64,000 bases of DNA from Ciona savignyi (taxonomy: Eukaryota; Chordata; Ascidiacea; Phlebobranchia; Cionidae). A program made the position numbers and the translations under genes. The stretch covers positions 67,000-130,999 of the forward strand of contig CH002635.1 in NCBI GenBank assembly GCA_000149265.1. The letters are read 5' to 3'. The notes under the pieces are model-generated. The model searched no databases and had not been told where the DNA came from. It saw nothing but the letters and a program-made list of their open reading frames with translations. Positions within the stretch are counted from its first letter, which is position 1. The number at the start of each line of letters is the position of its first letter. Shown one piece after another: positions 12,501-27,500 of the stretch.

Positions 12501-15500
12501 CCAAGTATTTGATCAAAAAATGCGAAAACAACTCGACACGCCTCGCAGCCGTGCTCAAAAACGTAGCCCGTGTTCTAAGTTCCCGGAATATTTAAGTATC
12601 GGACACTCCGTCAGGATAATATGAAAAATCGTTCATTTCGTTAACGATGCAACGTTTTCTTATGGCTGAGAGATAATTTCCCAAAGCGCGTTCGCATGAA
12701 CTTGATACGACGCTGACGAGGTACCATCGCAATCCACCGCACGGTGATCTAGTTACCAACCAATTGAAGCTTTTCTTTCAGCTGTCTCCCAACCTTGAAG
12801 TTGCCATTAATCTCGGGACCAAACTTGCCGTGAAATCTCCCCGGGCGTCGCGACTTCTGACACCCGAGAAACACCAGTCTCCATTAAACTGTCAGAAATA
12901 AAACACTCCGCTTGTTCGTTGCCGTCGCCGATCTTGCTTTGATGCGGCGGTCGCCCGATACCCCGACACCGAAACTATGTATCGTTATCACGATGTTATA
13001 AATACACAACCGAAACTTGAGACCGCGTTGCAAGTTCGTTTCATCCTGGCGTTTGCGGCTTTTCAATTTTCTTGATTTAATCAAAACAAGACCTGGGTTT
13101 CATCATTTTAAGGCGGAAAGGAGTTTTATTTGCGGATTATTGACGTTTCTTTAAACAAAATCAATGTAAATCACTCCGAAACTTGATTAACTTGGGTCCA
13201 AAGAATTTGCATGCATCTCATGACTCGTTTGCTCGGAGTTCAATGGCATTTTTCAACAGTCGATGGTCTTGTCCAATTGGGTACTTTGGGTACTATTCAG
13301 TCAGCCCCATTTTAGAAGTGGGTCCCTAAGTTTCTTAAGGGCCGTGAACCGGCCGTCTGATTCGTTGTTTTAGCAGGTGAAAGACATGGCTAGATAGGAC
13401 GGGGCGATAACCTTGAGAGGCAGCTGAGTAAAGTCAAAAACACGAGATAAAAACTGCCATACCTCTGTCTGGTTTATACAATCAGGACACAATGTCATAA
13501 TCACGGCTCAGGAGTTCAGGCGTTATGTTTCGTTTTAAAATAGCCAGAAAACCTTCATTACGATAGGCAGGCTGTGTTGTCGGTAGTCATTCGGAGAATC
13601 TGCTCACTTCAAGCGATGCTTTGTGTTTTCTTGACGGGTCAATGTGGGTCATGGGCGTTGGGGTTACGATGGGTCACGATACGTCGCGACGTTGCCGATT
13701 TGCATGCTTGCAGTAGTTATCTCACGCTTTCATGGAACGGTTAATTGAAAACCTTACCATATATAGATAGCTATTCAATAAGTTGATTGAGACATAACCG
13801 ATCCTGTCCTTGAAACTGAAGGACTCCTTTAGGTCTAATAAAAACTCATTTTTAGGAAAGGAATTCGAGTAGTTGTGATTGCTTACTTCCCGTTTCATTT
13901 CCAGGCCGACATTTGGTGGTTACACGCCGGGAATCCCCTCCTCCCTTCCCCCGCTGACGTCAGCCGTGACTTCGACCGGTCCCGGCAGCGGGACGACGGC
14001 GCGGTTCATGAACAAACGACCTTCCTTCGGTGGGAGGTACGACCCTCACATACACCGCCGGGAGTCGAGGCAATACGATGGAAGTTTCGAGAAGTTCACC
14101 GGGAGCTGTTGGGGCAGAGCAACGTGGAAGTGTGCCGCACTCTCCCTGGCTATCATCTCCACCCTACTTCTTGCCCTGACCGCCTACTTTTTAGGTGGGT
14201 TGTTTGAAAATAGATTGTCTAATCCACTGGCCGAGATTCGCACCACGCTCTGGGGATCATGTATCGGGCACATTACGTCATAATACACCATTGAAACGTC
14301 GCATGAGGGACAGTGTTCCACAAGCACAGACGATTGTCGGCAGTGGCCATTAAAAATTAATAGAATGGCTTATAGCTTAAATAAAGGCGGAGTGTATACG
14401 AGTGCATATAAACATGTGTGTACATGCACGTGCGATCTCATTAAGTCAATAATAGACAGCGAGCGAGCGTGATTTGCTTCGTTACGCAATCCAACTTAAA
14501 CATAGTGCATCGCGCTATCGATTCACCTCAAACTCAACAAATTTCAACGAGTTTTATAGTTGTAATTTCAGTAAAACTTTAATCCATACTAACCTAATTG
14601 ATTCGCATTGCAGTCCAGTCGATGAACCACACGGAATCTATAGTAGAACTTCCCTCCTCTGTCCAATGTTCTACCGGGAATCCAGTGATCGTCAGTGACA
14701 GGAAAGACCAAAGTAAGATCTGATTGAATTATGAAACTTGATTGTTTCTGCAAGTATTAAATTTGGGCTTTTATTCGCTTCGGTTAAAAACTTTAAACAC
14801 TTTAGTCCTGTATTCGTGTAGCGTTTAATCAGATTCAAACCTCCATGTGTCATGTCAGTCTCTTCGCCAAAGGTGTTTGTACCAAACCCATTTGCGCGAT
14901 AATCACAGCAGAGTTTCTTCTTGCAAACGCGTGCCCTCAAACAGCAACCATTAATGTTTAATGAAGAACGTGTACTCGAATCTAAGGCTGGTTACGTTGT
15001 TTCTTAGCTAAACTAATGTTGCGGCGTAATGTGGACTCGCTCCAGCAACTCTATTTATAACCGCTCGAATTTCAACGTTGAACCATCGGTCCGTGACCTG
15101 TTTGGGAACAACTGTGGCTTAAATTTTTGTTTTGATTTTAAAACTAAGATTATGATTTCAACTTAACTTGATAATTTAAATAAGCCACAAAACTATTGCG
15201 TGTCATTAGGATGTTATGCCAAAAAACGTAAACGATTATGATTTTTAATTGAAAATGCAATAAAGTAAACACTTGAAAAACATTAAATCGACAGTCTAAG
15301 TACTCAATAAATAAAACATTCAAGAAAAATAAATAGCAGAACTTACAATTATTGCATTTATGGATCCAAAACTGTTAATCCAGTTCAGGACAAAATAAGT
15401 TTAGCAAATGAATATAGAGGGTGAAATATACAACCAAGCGGTTGATACATGTAGGGCTTTACTTTGATGATATTACTTTACCAGCCTAAGGTTGTGTGTG

Positions 15501-18500
15501 GCCGAATGGTTAACGCGACCGCTACATATACCGATTAATGTACAACAACGGTCCCAACCAAGAGCCCATTATGTGCTTGAAAATTAACCTGGTAAAAATA
15601 ATCACATTCGTACATTAAAGTTAAAACCTTTCATCTTTTCTTAGGTACTCCAATGGAATTGCAGTTAAGTAGGCCGTCATCGATGGTCGTCCCGGCCTCT
15701 TCCTTCTCGTGGATGCAAGTTTACGTGGAGGAACCGACGCACATGAAGTTTAACTGCTCCGTGTCGCCTCAAGCGGAAATGGCAGTGTACGGGCGCAAAG
15801 GACTCCGCCCTACGCACACAAAAGTGAGTTTTTATCCGTAAATTGTTTTGTACGCATTAATGCAGTTTTCTACCCGTACATTGTTTTGTAGGCCAAAACG
15901 CAATCTTCTATCCGTACATTGTTTTCTACGCAAAAACGCAGTCTTCTATCCGTACATTGTTTTGTACGTACTCTGCATTTTAGACTCAGAAATAGAAGCC
16001 GCGAGTATAAAACGAATAGGTTGTTTTGGGAAGCGGGATAAACACTTCGACTCGGGTATATTAATCTCTCTTTAAACTTCACGCGGCATAACCACCACTC
16101 ACTTCAAGCTGGTACAGTAATTAGTTTACCTCTATTCGTATCCGTCATATCTGTCACCACTGGCTTATATGTTGTGATTGTGCTCCACTATACCTTCTGC
16201 TGGGTTCCAGCACCCTGTGCATTTAAGAGAAATATATCCATCTATTAAACTTGCCTACGCTGCATAGACTCCCATGCTGGATTGGTTCCAAGCAATTACA
16301 GCAAAGGATATTGATGGGTGTAAAAAACAGCAAGAAACTAAGATTCGCAACCCACATCGGTGATAAGAGTTCAGTATTTTTACCTTCGGATTGAGTTCAT
16401 ACTCACAACGGCCGAAGTTACTTTTGCTGGATTCTTACCAAGACCGCGGACGAAAGATTGTTTTTCCGGATTATTCAACCAAAATACCGCACTGTCTAGT
16501 TTTTTTCAAGTCACTACAACATTTACCAGCATCGCGTTTTTAGGGTGAACTGGGGCGTAGCAACACGCGCGTAACCTGAGCCCGTAAAAGGGTTAATCCG
16601 GGATTTATACCCCGTCCCTGTTCACATGACACGCGTCCAACGACTGGACTGTCTGGGCTCATGGAATAAGTGAAAAACGAGCGAAAATTGCCGATGAAGA
16701 TTAACATCCAGGTAGATTAGCTTAAAACAACCGACCGTGCTTCGACGACCGGAGACTGGATTTAGTATGAGCTTTTACAGCGCACTCTCGATCAATCTTT
16801 GACGATAAAATCTCCGCAGCGGCTACGGTTCCTTTCTATCCCTCTTCCCCTGGCTTAAGCACAGGTAACCGTGGTCATTTTTAATCCCAAAATAACCTGA
16901 AAGCGTCGACCGCCGCTCTGAAGCCGTCCGCTGCGCATCTTCATCTACGGGTTATTTCTGCGCAAGAATGCCCATTGTTGTCTTTTCCAATGCGATGGGC
17001 GTTCGATAAGCGGGGAACGCCTTCAATCGACTCCGACGCGTCGACGAACTTGCTCCATGAACTGTACTAATTGAGTTACTGGTCACCTCCATAACCCGAC
17101 GGTTACATACTTCATCGTTACTGTCCGGAGCTTGCTGTTTTAAACGATATTGATATTATCCTCCACCGTCGTGCTGTCTGCACCGGCTCTACGAGGTGGA
17201 CGATTACGTCATCCATATGTTTGCAAAGGTTTATTTTTCGTTGCTGGTGGGAAACGCGAAATTACAGGCCAACTGTTCCAGTAAATTGTTTCACCACACC
17301 TTGCGGGTGGTCCGGTTGTTTGCTTACGTCACTCGACATGGTTGAGTAAACGCTCTAGGAACAGATAATTATGTTATCAGCACCTGTCCGTACGAGGGTA
17401 AACACAAACGAAATATTACCCAATTGTTTCAGTTCATCCAGAAATCGCACGATACTTTAGCGTCCCACATTAACAGCTGTAAACGTGTTTGTGTGGTTGG
17501 GAATCCATCAGCACGACAGTCTACTAAACCCAGGTTTCTTGGCTACTGTCAGCCCTCCGCTCCCGGGTAATCCCTGGCTTTCTTCTGGTGCGGAGTGAAG
17601 GTTAAATCCTCCTCTCTGAAACTGGATCGTATTCCACTTTCTCACACATTATCGCGTGCGAAGCCATCAATATACAGCGTTTTTCAATGTACCAGTTGTT
17701 AGCGTGAAGCAAATCAATATCAATTTAAGCTGTAAATTCTTCCCGCAGTTCGACTTTTTCGAAAAGATCGACGGTGGGTCCCTTCCATCCGACCCCACAC
17801 TGACGTCACACACCTCCATTATGACGCTTTCCACCACTTCGAGCAAGAAGCGATCGCGCCGAAGTGTGACAGGGGAATCCCGGAAAGTGAACCTCGGGTT
17901 TGTGAAGTTTCTGGACGCCGGGACATGGCACGTGGCGGTTTACAACGACGCAGAGCTTGATGCACCATTCGAAGTCTTGACCTCAGTGTCCAGTAAGTCG
18001 TGTTCTGTGTGTTTACCTACATATTGGCCGGTTAGGGCGTAGAGTCCTGGGTTTCAGCTGATATGTTGTTGAATCGAAGTCAGCCCCTGACCAGACTGTT
18101 ACGTCAATGGACAAAGCACTTAAGGGACGTTACGTAATCCCATTAGATCAGTGGGTTGTACTTAAATAGTAAAATCGTATACAACACACCGCAGTAACTC
18201 CTGTACCCCAAAGTTATGTTCGAGCCGTGTGATAATTGTCCTTGCATTGTCCAACTCAACGAATAAGCATTAAAACAATATAACTTTCAACAGAAGGGTT
18301 ATCTGACTGCCCCAAGAAATGTAACAGCAACGGTGACTGCGTGAATGGTCTTTGCAAATGCTTCCCTGGCTATCAAGGCACCGATTGTTCCCAAGGTACA
18401 GTGTTCGATTCTCTCCCGCCCCACCAAACCCTCACTAACCACTTCTTATATCCACCCTCAGCCTCATGCTCTGTTACCTGCCGTGGAAACGGGGTGTACG

Positions 18501-21500
18501 CCCACGGAAAGTGCGTGTGCTTTTCCGGCTGGAAAGGTGTGGACTGCGCTACACCAAGCGACCAATGCGCGGTGCCAGATTGCAGCAACCGTGGTTCGTG
18601 CGTGGACGGCGAGTGTGTGTGCGAACGCGGGTACAAGGGCGAAGCTTGCAAAGAAAGTAAGTTGTGAAAAGAAAAATTAAAACTCCCTTAAGTTGTACCA
18701 TCTACCAATTTGCACGGATACTCTTACAAAGGCGTATTTGACCCCACATTTTCTACTAATGCAAATAAAATAGTACTGGTTAAAACTTTGTAATTAAAAA
18801 ATGTAAATCCAGTATACGTAATAAAAATTAACAATTCAATAGTTTAAAGCAGTGATTCCCAACCGCGGCTCCGAGAGCCGCATGCGGCTCCCAGCTAGCC
18901 TTATTGCGGCTCTCATTGACCTTTCAAAATCCCCTAAAAAATATTAGAATCTGATTCTAATAATAATAAAATTAGTATTCTAAAATTACCCTTGCTTAGT
19001 TTGAAGGCTGGGAAAAGAGTTTTTACTTCATAGTTAAGATTAGAGGCAAGGAAAGTTGTAAAAATGGCTGCTAATGTTACGTCACTGTTTTCTTAAAGCA
19101 GTGTGTTTCTTCAGTGTAATATTTAAATAGAATGTACTGGAAAAGCTGTTAGTTATAAAATTATATCTAATAAAATATATTTTCCCAGTCGATTGCTATG
19201 ACCCTGGCTGCTCTGGGCACGGGGTATGTGTTACCGGTGTTTGTCGGTGCGATCGGGGCTGGTCCGGTGCTCTCTGTGCAGACCGCGACTCGACGTGCTT
19301 CACTGACTGTGCTGGTCACGGGACTTATGACGTCACATCTGAGAAATGCATCTGCGAGGCGGGCTGGGGAGGAAGCGACTGCAGTACCGGTAGGTGGCGT
19401 GTGCTAACCCAACCCGAGTTTGATTAGAGTGTGTGGCACAGTTTGATAGGTGATAGAGTACTGCATGGGTATTTTCCTAAAATAGAGTGTTTACAAAATT
19501 GTATAATGCATTTGTTAAAAGATCTGTACCCAGATTAATACTAGAGAACACCCCATGAATGGAACTAACACGTCACCCATACCTTAGTATGCATGCCTAT
19601 TTTTTGTTGAAGCGTCCTCGCTTCGTCCATTTTATAGTGATTTTAATTTTGAGTTTGCATCTAGCCTTAGTTTTAAAGCCTGTTGTTCCATTTATTAGTT
19701 TGTTACTTTAGTCCGTGTATGCGGATGTCCCATGTAGCTGCAACCAACTTATTTTCTTTTATTTTATTTTCCTTCCGCCCCTCCCTTCCTCTTCTTTGTT
19801 GTTGTGTGCTTGCCGTGTCGACCTAACATGACATCATCGACTCGACCTGGACGACCCTGGTTACGTCATCCGACTACGTCACGACGAACGACGGAACAAC
19901 TGATTGGGTTTCACTTAACGTGTTTGAATCTTGGTTTTTACTAACATTTTGGTTTGTTTTAACGTTTTTAATGTCGCCATTATTGAATTACACTGCACGA
20001 TATCATTATCTACAAATTCCATGATTCAATTTCATCGATAAATCACCGAAATGACCATTTAACCCACGTCCACGGAACCCCAGACCTTAGCGTATCATCG
20101 CATCTCACCCCTACCCCGTCTACAGCCCAGTGTCGCCCCATGTGTCACCCTGGGCACGGGGTGTGCGTAAACGGAGCTTGCAGGTGCGAGGACGGGTGGA
20201 CGGGTGACGCGTGTCACGTCCGTCAGTGCCACCCGAGGTGCGAAGAACATGGATCGTGTTCGGACGGCGTCTGCCTCTGCGACGTCGGATGGAACGGAGA
20301 TATCTGCACTTTCCGTGAGTTGTGGTTTGTTTCATATCTTATCCGCACCATGGTCTTCTGGTTCGGAGGTTCTGCGCGATACAACACGATTACTTCACAA
20401 GTTATCTGTCAATTATTAAGCCCTGTTTTAGATTTGATACGACCAAACAATTCTTAATAAAAGTACAAATTTAAAACAACAAATATTGCACAATAATATT
20501 GTAACACGCGAAGTTCATAAAAACAGACTAAATGGGAAAGAATTTCCAATGCTTATTATAGTCTGGCTTGATAGTTCAATCGATTAAGCGTTGGACGTCA
20601 ACCAAAAGATTGTGAGATCAATAGAAAACATACTTATACCTTCCAGCCGGTTGCCCGAACGATTGCTCGGGACATGGTAACTGCGTAAGAGATGGCGACG
20701 GAGGTTGGTATTGCGCTTGCCGGTCCGGATGGAAATCCGATGCGTGCGACGTACAAGTGGAAGTCCTCTGCACCAACATGAAGGATGACGACTTGGGTAT
20801 GTGGCTTGATGTACCGGGTTTTTAGATCGTTTTATCCAGCCTGAAAAGGGCTTCTTGTCATCCGAATAAGATGATTAAATAACAGATAGTGATTGCCCTG
20901 AAACGTTGTATTGGCTGTTAAACTGTTGTATATTTTTAACATAATAGCAGTCTAACCTTCATAAACTTCTACCAGGTCATTACCATATGCTACAAGGCTA
21001 TTGCCCCCTCTGCTAATAGGTCATCACCCTTACTGGGTAATCACCCATACCGTGTCACACTGCCACCACACCCTTAAATAACTGAATATAAGGTGTTTAT
21101 TTCTGTGATTTTCAATTTGTCCTCATTTCGAAAAATGACCCCCTTAATCTTCCTAAAATCATACGAATTGCATGCTCACATAGCAGGCAGTGATTACCCC
21201 CATGTGGTTGCAGATACCCTTCGAGATTGCCAGGATCCGGACTGCTGCTCCCATCCGTCGTGCACTCGGACCTCGCAGTGCAGAGGAGGGCTTGATCCGA
21301 GTCACGAGGCGAGTCGCATCCGGATCAGAAATCCTCTTCCGACCACTGCACCCTTCCACCAGAGGGCATCATTCTTGGTCAACAGAAACGGGGTGCAGAC
21401 CGGCGCCGATTCCTCTGTGTTTGACCCCAAGTACGTCTATTTTCTGCGCGATGTACATGATGCACATGATTCGATTATTTTCACTAAACTCCCCATTCCA

Positions 21501-24500
21501 CCTCAGACGCACAAGTGTGATTCGAGGGCAAGTGCTGACAGTGGACGGTTCACCGTTGATCGGAGTCCAGGTCAAAGTGGAACACAACCAGTTTTACGGG
21601 ATGACCAAATCAAGAGCGAACGGATGGTACGTTAGCGTTACTTCTAAAGTTGCTGCTCCATTATTTCCATTCACCATGATGAAGTCCAGCCCTTACATTT
21701 CTTTCTCTTCAGGTACGATATCCTCGTGAATGGCGGAGGTGCCTTGACGCTTAATTTCCAAAGGACATCATTTGTGCCCTCTAGCGCCACCGTTTTCGTC
21801 CCGTGGAACGACTTCGTCGTCATGCCAACCGTCACAATGAGAACCCCGAGCCAACCGTCGAGCAGCGGCCTTTCGAGCGGGAGCTGTGATATCAGCAAAC
21901 TGCCGGAACCGAAGGCGGCTGTGCTCGTGAGCTCGGTCCGTGCCTATAGCGCCGCCGAGTGCTCGGAACGTGGATCAGTTATTCCGGAAATCCAGGTTAG
22001 CTTTACCTCCCTTCTATAAGGTTCATCGCGCCATGAATTCGTTAGAACACTCAAGTAAATTTACCATGAAGTAATAACACTTTCCAGCAAGTCATACACG
22101 TATGCCCTTCCTCGTTCTTAGTACTTAAAAATTCAATAATACATAATACTTCCGCGCAAATAGATTATCCAAATATCCACGAAATGTCCCACATAAACCA
22201 CTTCTCTAAAACATTTGTTGACAAAACGTGACGCAAACCGATCAGCGATTGTCGCGTTTGAAGCTTGTGACGTCATAAGAGCTTTATGTCGCAACTAGCG
22301 GTTAAAAACGAGTAAATAATACAGGGAAAATCCACTTCGGCAGTGTATGAAGCGCTAATCCGTAAGCTTGTCGCAATTTATCATAATTATCGGGATGTTG
22401 TCGCTATCACAAATCTGCATCAATCATAAAGACATTCATCCATATTAGTATATTGGTATGCAATGTGATCATAATCGGATTTTTTCAGGCGACGCGAGAA
22501 TCGATCCCACTACCTGGTACCGAGACCTCGCTCGTATACTTGAGCTCTCGGACACCTGGATACCAATCCATCCTTCTCATTTCTCTCGTCAACGGGGAAA
22601 AACCAGCCAACTTGGTGCTCGTCCGACTTCGCATCGTTATACAGGGCCTCGAGTTCAGCAAGAAATTCGAGCCGCGATCTGAGCTGCGTTATACGTACGA
22701 ATGGACGCGTGAAGACGCGTACGGACAACCCGTCTATGGAACCGTGGCAGCAAAAGGTCGGTAGATTGCGTACGACATAATACTTCCGACTAAAGTTTGC
22801 GTACGACTAACTGTAAAAAGTAAATGAATACGTACAAATGAAGTTAAAGGCTAAATTAATGCATTTGACTGCTGTGTTTATGAAAAGAATTTTAAATAAA
22901 AACCCAAATCAACATTCACTTCAGTTTCACAAATGTTTTTACAGTTTATGTGGGCTATGTGTACGAGTCATGCGATCAAGTCGTTTGGAAATCCTTTCAA
23001 ACCAGCGTTGCCGGCCACAACCCGGCGGTGGGCGGCTCCATCGGGCTCTGGTCCCTCGCCATCCATCACACCTTTCACCCGTCCAAAGGGGTGGTTTACC
23101 TGGGTAACGGTGGGGTGATGCGACTTAGCGAGCAGCCTCCTATCATGTCCACTGTGATGGGTAACGGAAATCCCAGGCACTCGTCGTGCGAGAGCTGTAA
23201 CGGTAAGTATTTTGGCTTTTAGGTTATTTTTTTTAATTTTTAACATTAAAAACACGCATATCGAAAAAACATTGAAAACAAGCACAATGGAAAGAAAAAC
23301 AAGGAAACGCGCAATAAATAACACTATAAAATCACAATGAAAATTAAAAAATACGGAAAAAACAAAGAAATTCGGCCACACAACCCTCAACCTTCTCTCA
23401 ACCCCACCTAAACGNNNNNNNNNNNNNNNNNNNNNNNNNNNNNNNNNNNNNNNNNNNNNNNNNNNNNNNNNNNNNNNNNNNNNNNNNNNNNNNNNNNNNN
23501 NNNNNNNNNNNNNNCGACGCAGTTGGCAACGTATACGTCGGCGACCACGACTACATCCGTAAAATTGATACCAGAGGCCAAGTTAGCAGTGTCTTTTCAA
23601 CCAGAGACGCACCATCCAAAGTAAACTCTTTGTTTCCACTCATATTACACAAATATGCATTCAATAATCATGGTTATTCCATGGTTGGAATTACGCAGTC
23701 GGCACAATACCTTGGACAAATGGAAGATTATTCTGTTCATACAATCGGAGAACAAGCCATTGTATTTTATTATGAATAATTGAAACCTTCGTATATTTTG
23801 TACCGGACTAAGTATCGAACCAATCATGGTTTCGACACTTAGATCGTTGTTATATAATAGTTAAGTATATTAATTTGTCGTGTAGACCATTCCGTCTGAC
23901 TATCAATTGTAAAGGGTCCAAAAACACCCAAAGCTTCATTGTTCCCGAAAACTAGATCTTTATCCTTTTCTACAGTATTACATGGCGATCGATCCAACCG
24001 CTGGAGGCGTGCTGTACTTCTCGCATCCCAGCGAGAGGCGGATCTACCGTCTCCGCCAGAATGTCGTTGTCCGCAAGTCGCTCCCCACGTGACCTGACCA
24101 CTAACTACGAAGTAGTAGCAGGCACAGGGCGGACTTGCTATCCACTGCAGGAAGGTAAGTTGACGCTGCTATTGTTCTAATTAAGCGAAATTTAGCTTAA
24201 AATAAAAATTCAAGCGTTCATCCCGTTTCCTTCGTAAATTTTGTTGACATTGTACATAACAATGTTTATTGTTAATTTTCTCATGATAAAGTTAACATGA
24301 GTGAGTTTTCTGTGCTTCTGCATGCCTTATTTTTGGGACAGTACTTTATATTTTGTTGTCCTTGAAACAGGTTTGTGGTTTAATAACAACCGAGAAATCA
24401 CTTCAAGCCAAATGTAAGTTTCCATGCTATTCCAGACAACTGTGGTGATCACGGTTCAGCGTCGGAGGCGACTTTATCTGCCCCGAAGGGTCTCGCCTTC

Positions 24501-27500
24501 GACAAGGACGGGCTTCTGTACTTCATTGACGGCAACCGGATCCGAACCATCCACCCTCGGTCTTCCGTCATCAAAACCTTCGCAGGAAGCATCCTCGTGT
24601 CGGGAACCCGACCTTTACAATGCGATGGTAGCATGAGCTTGGACCAGGTGAGATTAACGCACACTCAAATGTTTTAATGGCTGAATCGTTATCGCGATGG
24701 AATTAAATACTATTTCTAATAAAAGGATATTTGGAACAAACCCATCATAGAATTAAAACTTAGCCAACAAAAAAACAACAAATAAGGATAGCAAACGAAG
24801 TGACACAATTTACCGAGCCAATTGGGCAGAATCCAATTTTAAATGTTCGAATGCTTAAAATCTTAATGGGTAATTCTTATTCAAATAAAAAATCTCGAAA
24901 AACAAGCGAAACATAACCGATGTCAACTTAATAAAAACAAGGATAATAAATTGGGCTTAAAACTGAAAAATCTTCTTTTCCAGCTGGAACTGAGTTTTCC
25001 AACTGACATCGCCGCTAGTCACGTGGACGGAAACCTTTATGTTCTCGACGGTGACGTGGTGATCAGGATTGACGTCATCAACCGGCAGGCGTCGCTTGCG
25101 GCGGGAATTCCCCTTCACTGCATGAGGAGCGTAGCACGAAATCCAGATGACCGGTAAGAGAATGTTTCATTACACCGCAAACCGAGTTCCCATGCCTACT
25201 ATAATGTCATTACTGGACAGTTGTATACTATTTTACACGTTTTACGTGTGACGTCTTGTTCATTCGCGGTTCTTCACGTTATCCCTGTGGTTTAATAAAG
25301 CACTGGTAAACCCTAAAAGAAGGTAACGAGAAGAAAGGCAACTGCTCAGCAAAACAGTGGAAACTAATTTCAACCCTACTCCAAACGTATCTCAGCCCCC
25401 CAGAAATAATTCCAGCTATCATCCTAGTCTTAACATTAACCCTAAGGTTACAGTCATCATAGGAAGTGCAGTTTCCCTTCTCTTCTTCCTTCCTGCTAGT
25501 TTAACAAAAATTATTTAAAGTTTTGTGATCACTATATTTTATTGTGTCGCTATTTATTAGACTAAAGTACGAGAAATCCAGCCAGGCGCTTTGTATCATT
25601 TTAAAGCGCAAAGGGTGGGATAAGGGAGTTTTGTAATAAGACTGGGAATTGCACAAATCTAGGTAAAATAATACAAACATCTTATTTACAGCGACGCTCG
25701 AAAGTTCAGTTTGATTTCACCGACTTCGATCACGGTTTCGCCGCTGGATGGAGCTATATATGTTTCGGAAACAGACAGAAAGTTCGTCCACCGAGTGAGA
25801 AGAATTGACCCATCGACGTAAGTACTCAATTCGCTGTTATTGCGTTTCCCATCCCGGAACAAAGTAAAATTTAGTATTAGACGGTCGCATGACCAAACGA
25901 TAAACCCGACCGATACATATATAGGTTATGTACTTAAAAATGGTAGTGGTGACGAGCACATTATTTTTCAAATCCTAGCCTGGTAACTATATTTTCCCAT
26001 AAGTCGTTTGGCGAAGAGCAGCACGGTAAAACAACGTATGCAACCAGCGATAAACTTATTGTCTATTTTAGTGGACGTATTTCTACTGTGGCTGGAGTTG
26101 ACTCGAAATGCGACTGCGCGTTGCAACAATGCCTCTGTTTCAACGGCGACGGCGATTTCGCCCGGAGTGCCTCCCTTCATGACCCGGCCGCCGTCACTGC
26201 CACCCCCGATGGTTCGGTCTACATCGCCGACCAACTTAATCTTCGGATCAGAAAGGTAAGAACACAGCTACGTCCCTATACCACCCCTCGAATTTTAATA
26301 AAGTTGCCCGATAAGCCGAAAACGTACCCAACATTAAAATATGATAATCTGTCAAGTGATAATGACAAAAAATGTGCTGGAACGAACAAGTGTTGTATTT
26401 GAGCAGTTCAAACGTGCGGAAGATTAGAATATGATGTTGTACTGACGGAAAAGAAATATTTTGAAACGAACAAAGAATGTATTAGTAAAGGCTAAAATAT
26501 GCATAACATTGTAAAGTATGCTTACCTCTTTTATAATTCGTATTTACAGCCTTTCTTGCAACCACAACTTCGCACTGCGCGTATCCAATTTTCCGTTAAT
26601 TAACATAACCGGTATTATTGACTGATTAACCCAACCAATTTCCACATAATAATGTCTTATTAACAAGCCCATCATAGGTTCAAAACTAAGCACGACAAAT
26701 AAACTTCTTCCCAGATCCACCGTTCCCTTCCGCCGCTTCGTGATAACCAGTTCAACGTCTCCGACCCTGACACCAACCAGCTGTACATGTTCGACCAGAA
26801 CGGCCGACACATCAACACCAGGAACGTTATCACCGGTTCCCTTCTCTACTCCTATTCTTACACGAGCAAGGGGGGTCTCAGCGCGGTCAGAGATGCCAAT
26901 GGGAATCATGTCAGGATAGAATACACCACACGAGGGGTAAGCGGTTCGAACTTGTAACGGTCCAGCTGTTGATATTTTGTTGCTGTAACGGCCCAGCTGT
27001 TGATATGTGGTTAAATTCTCGAGCGGCCGTGATGTTATATTTAAAAAAACATATTTTTTAACTAAATTATGTTTCCAGAAACCCGTACAACTGTCTTTAC
27101 CGAATCGAAAGACTCTGTCGTTGACTACCGGTAGAGATGGGTTTCTAACAAGGATATCCAGAGGTGGGTTATCATTTTTTTTAAGAAATTTCAATTTTAG
27201 TTTGAAAATAAAGGATCATTCTGAAACATTTCAAAATGAAAAATAATACATTGCCTTCATGTTTATTTGTCAGATTGTGTTGTCACTTTCCATGTTGTAA
27301 CTATTTTTAAAATACATTACTACCATTGTTCCCCTAAGCCGATTTTACAAGTCAATTTCCGCAGAATCCGACACTCCCGTCGCTTCCTTCACCTACCAGG
27401 GAGAGGGAAACGGTCTGATCCGATCCAGCGTTACCGGTCGTTATTCCTCCCGATTCTATACCTATGACGTGCACGGGCGTTTGACTACCGCTACGTCATC

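Larger units (their letters stand above)
9556..13904. other. Teneurin intron 4, the largest
   Basis: It holds SINE copies at 10561-10663 and 11552-11650 and GGGTCA half-sites at 13636, 13646 and 13671. No additional exon is required, because exons 4 and 5 join in phase. Confidence 0.6.

Noticed and set aside
20565-20632. tRNA gene
   Set aside because: The box A and B spacing suggests a tRNA relic, but arms do not pair convincingly. Listed as a tRNA-like fragment.
23976-24154. A micro-intron to explain the exon 19 frame change
   Set aside because: No GT-AG pair removes the right number of bases while keeping both conserved halves.
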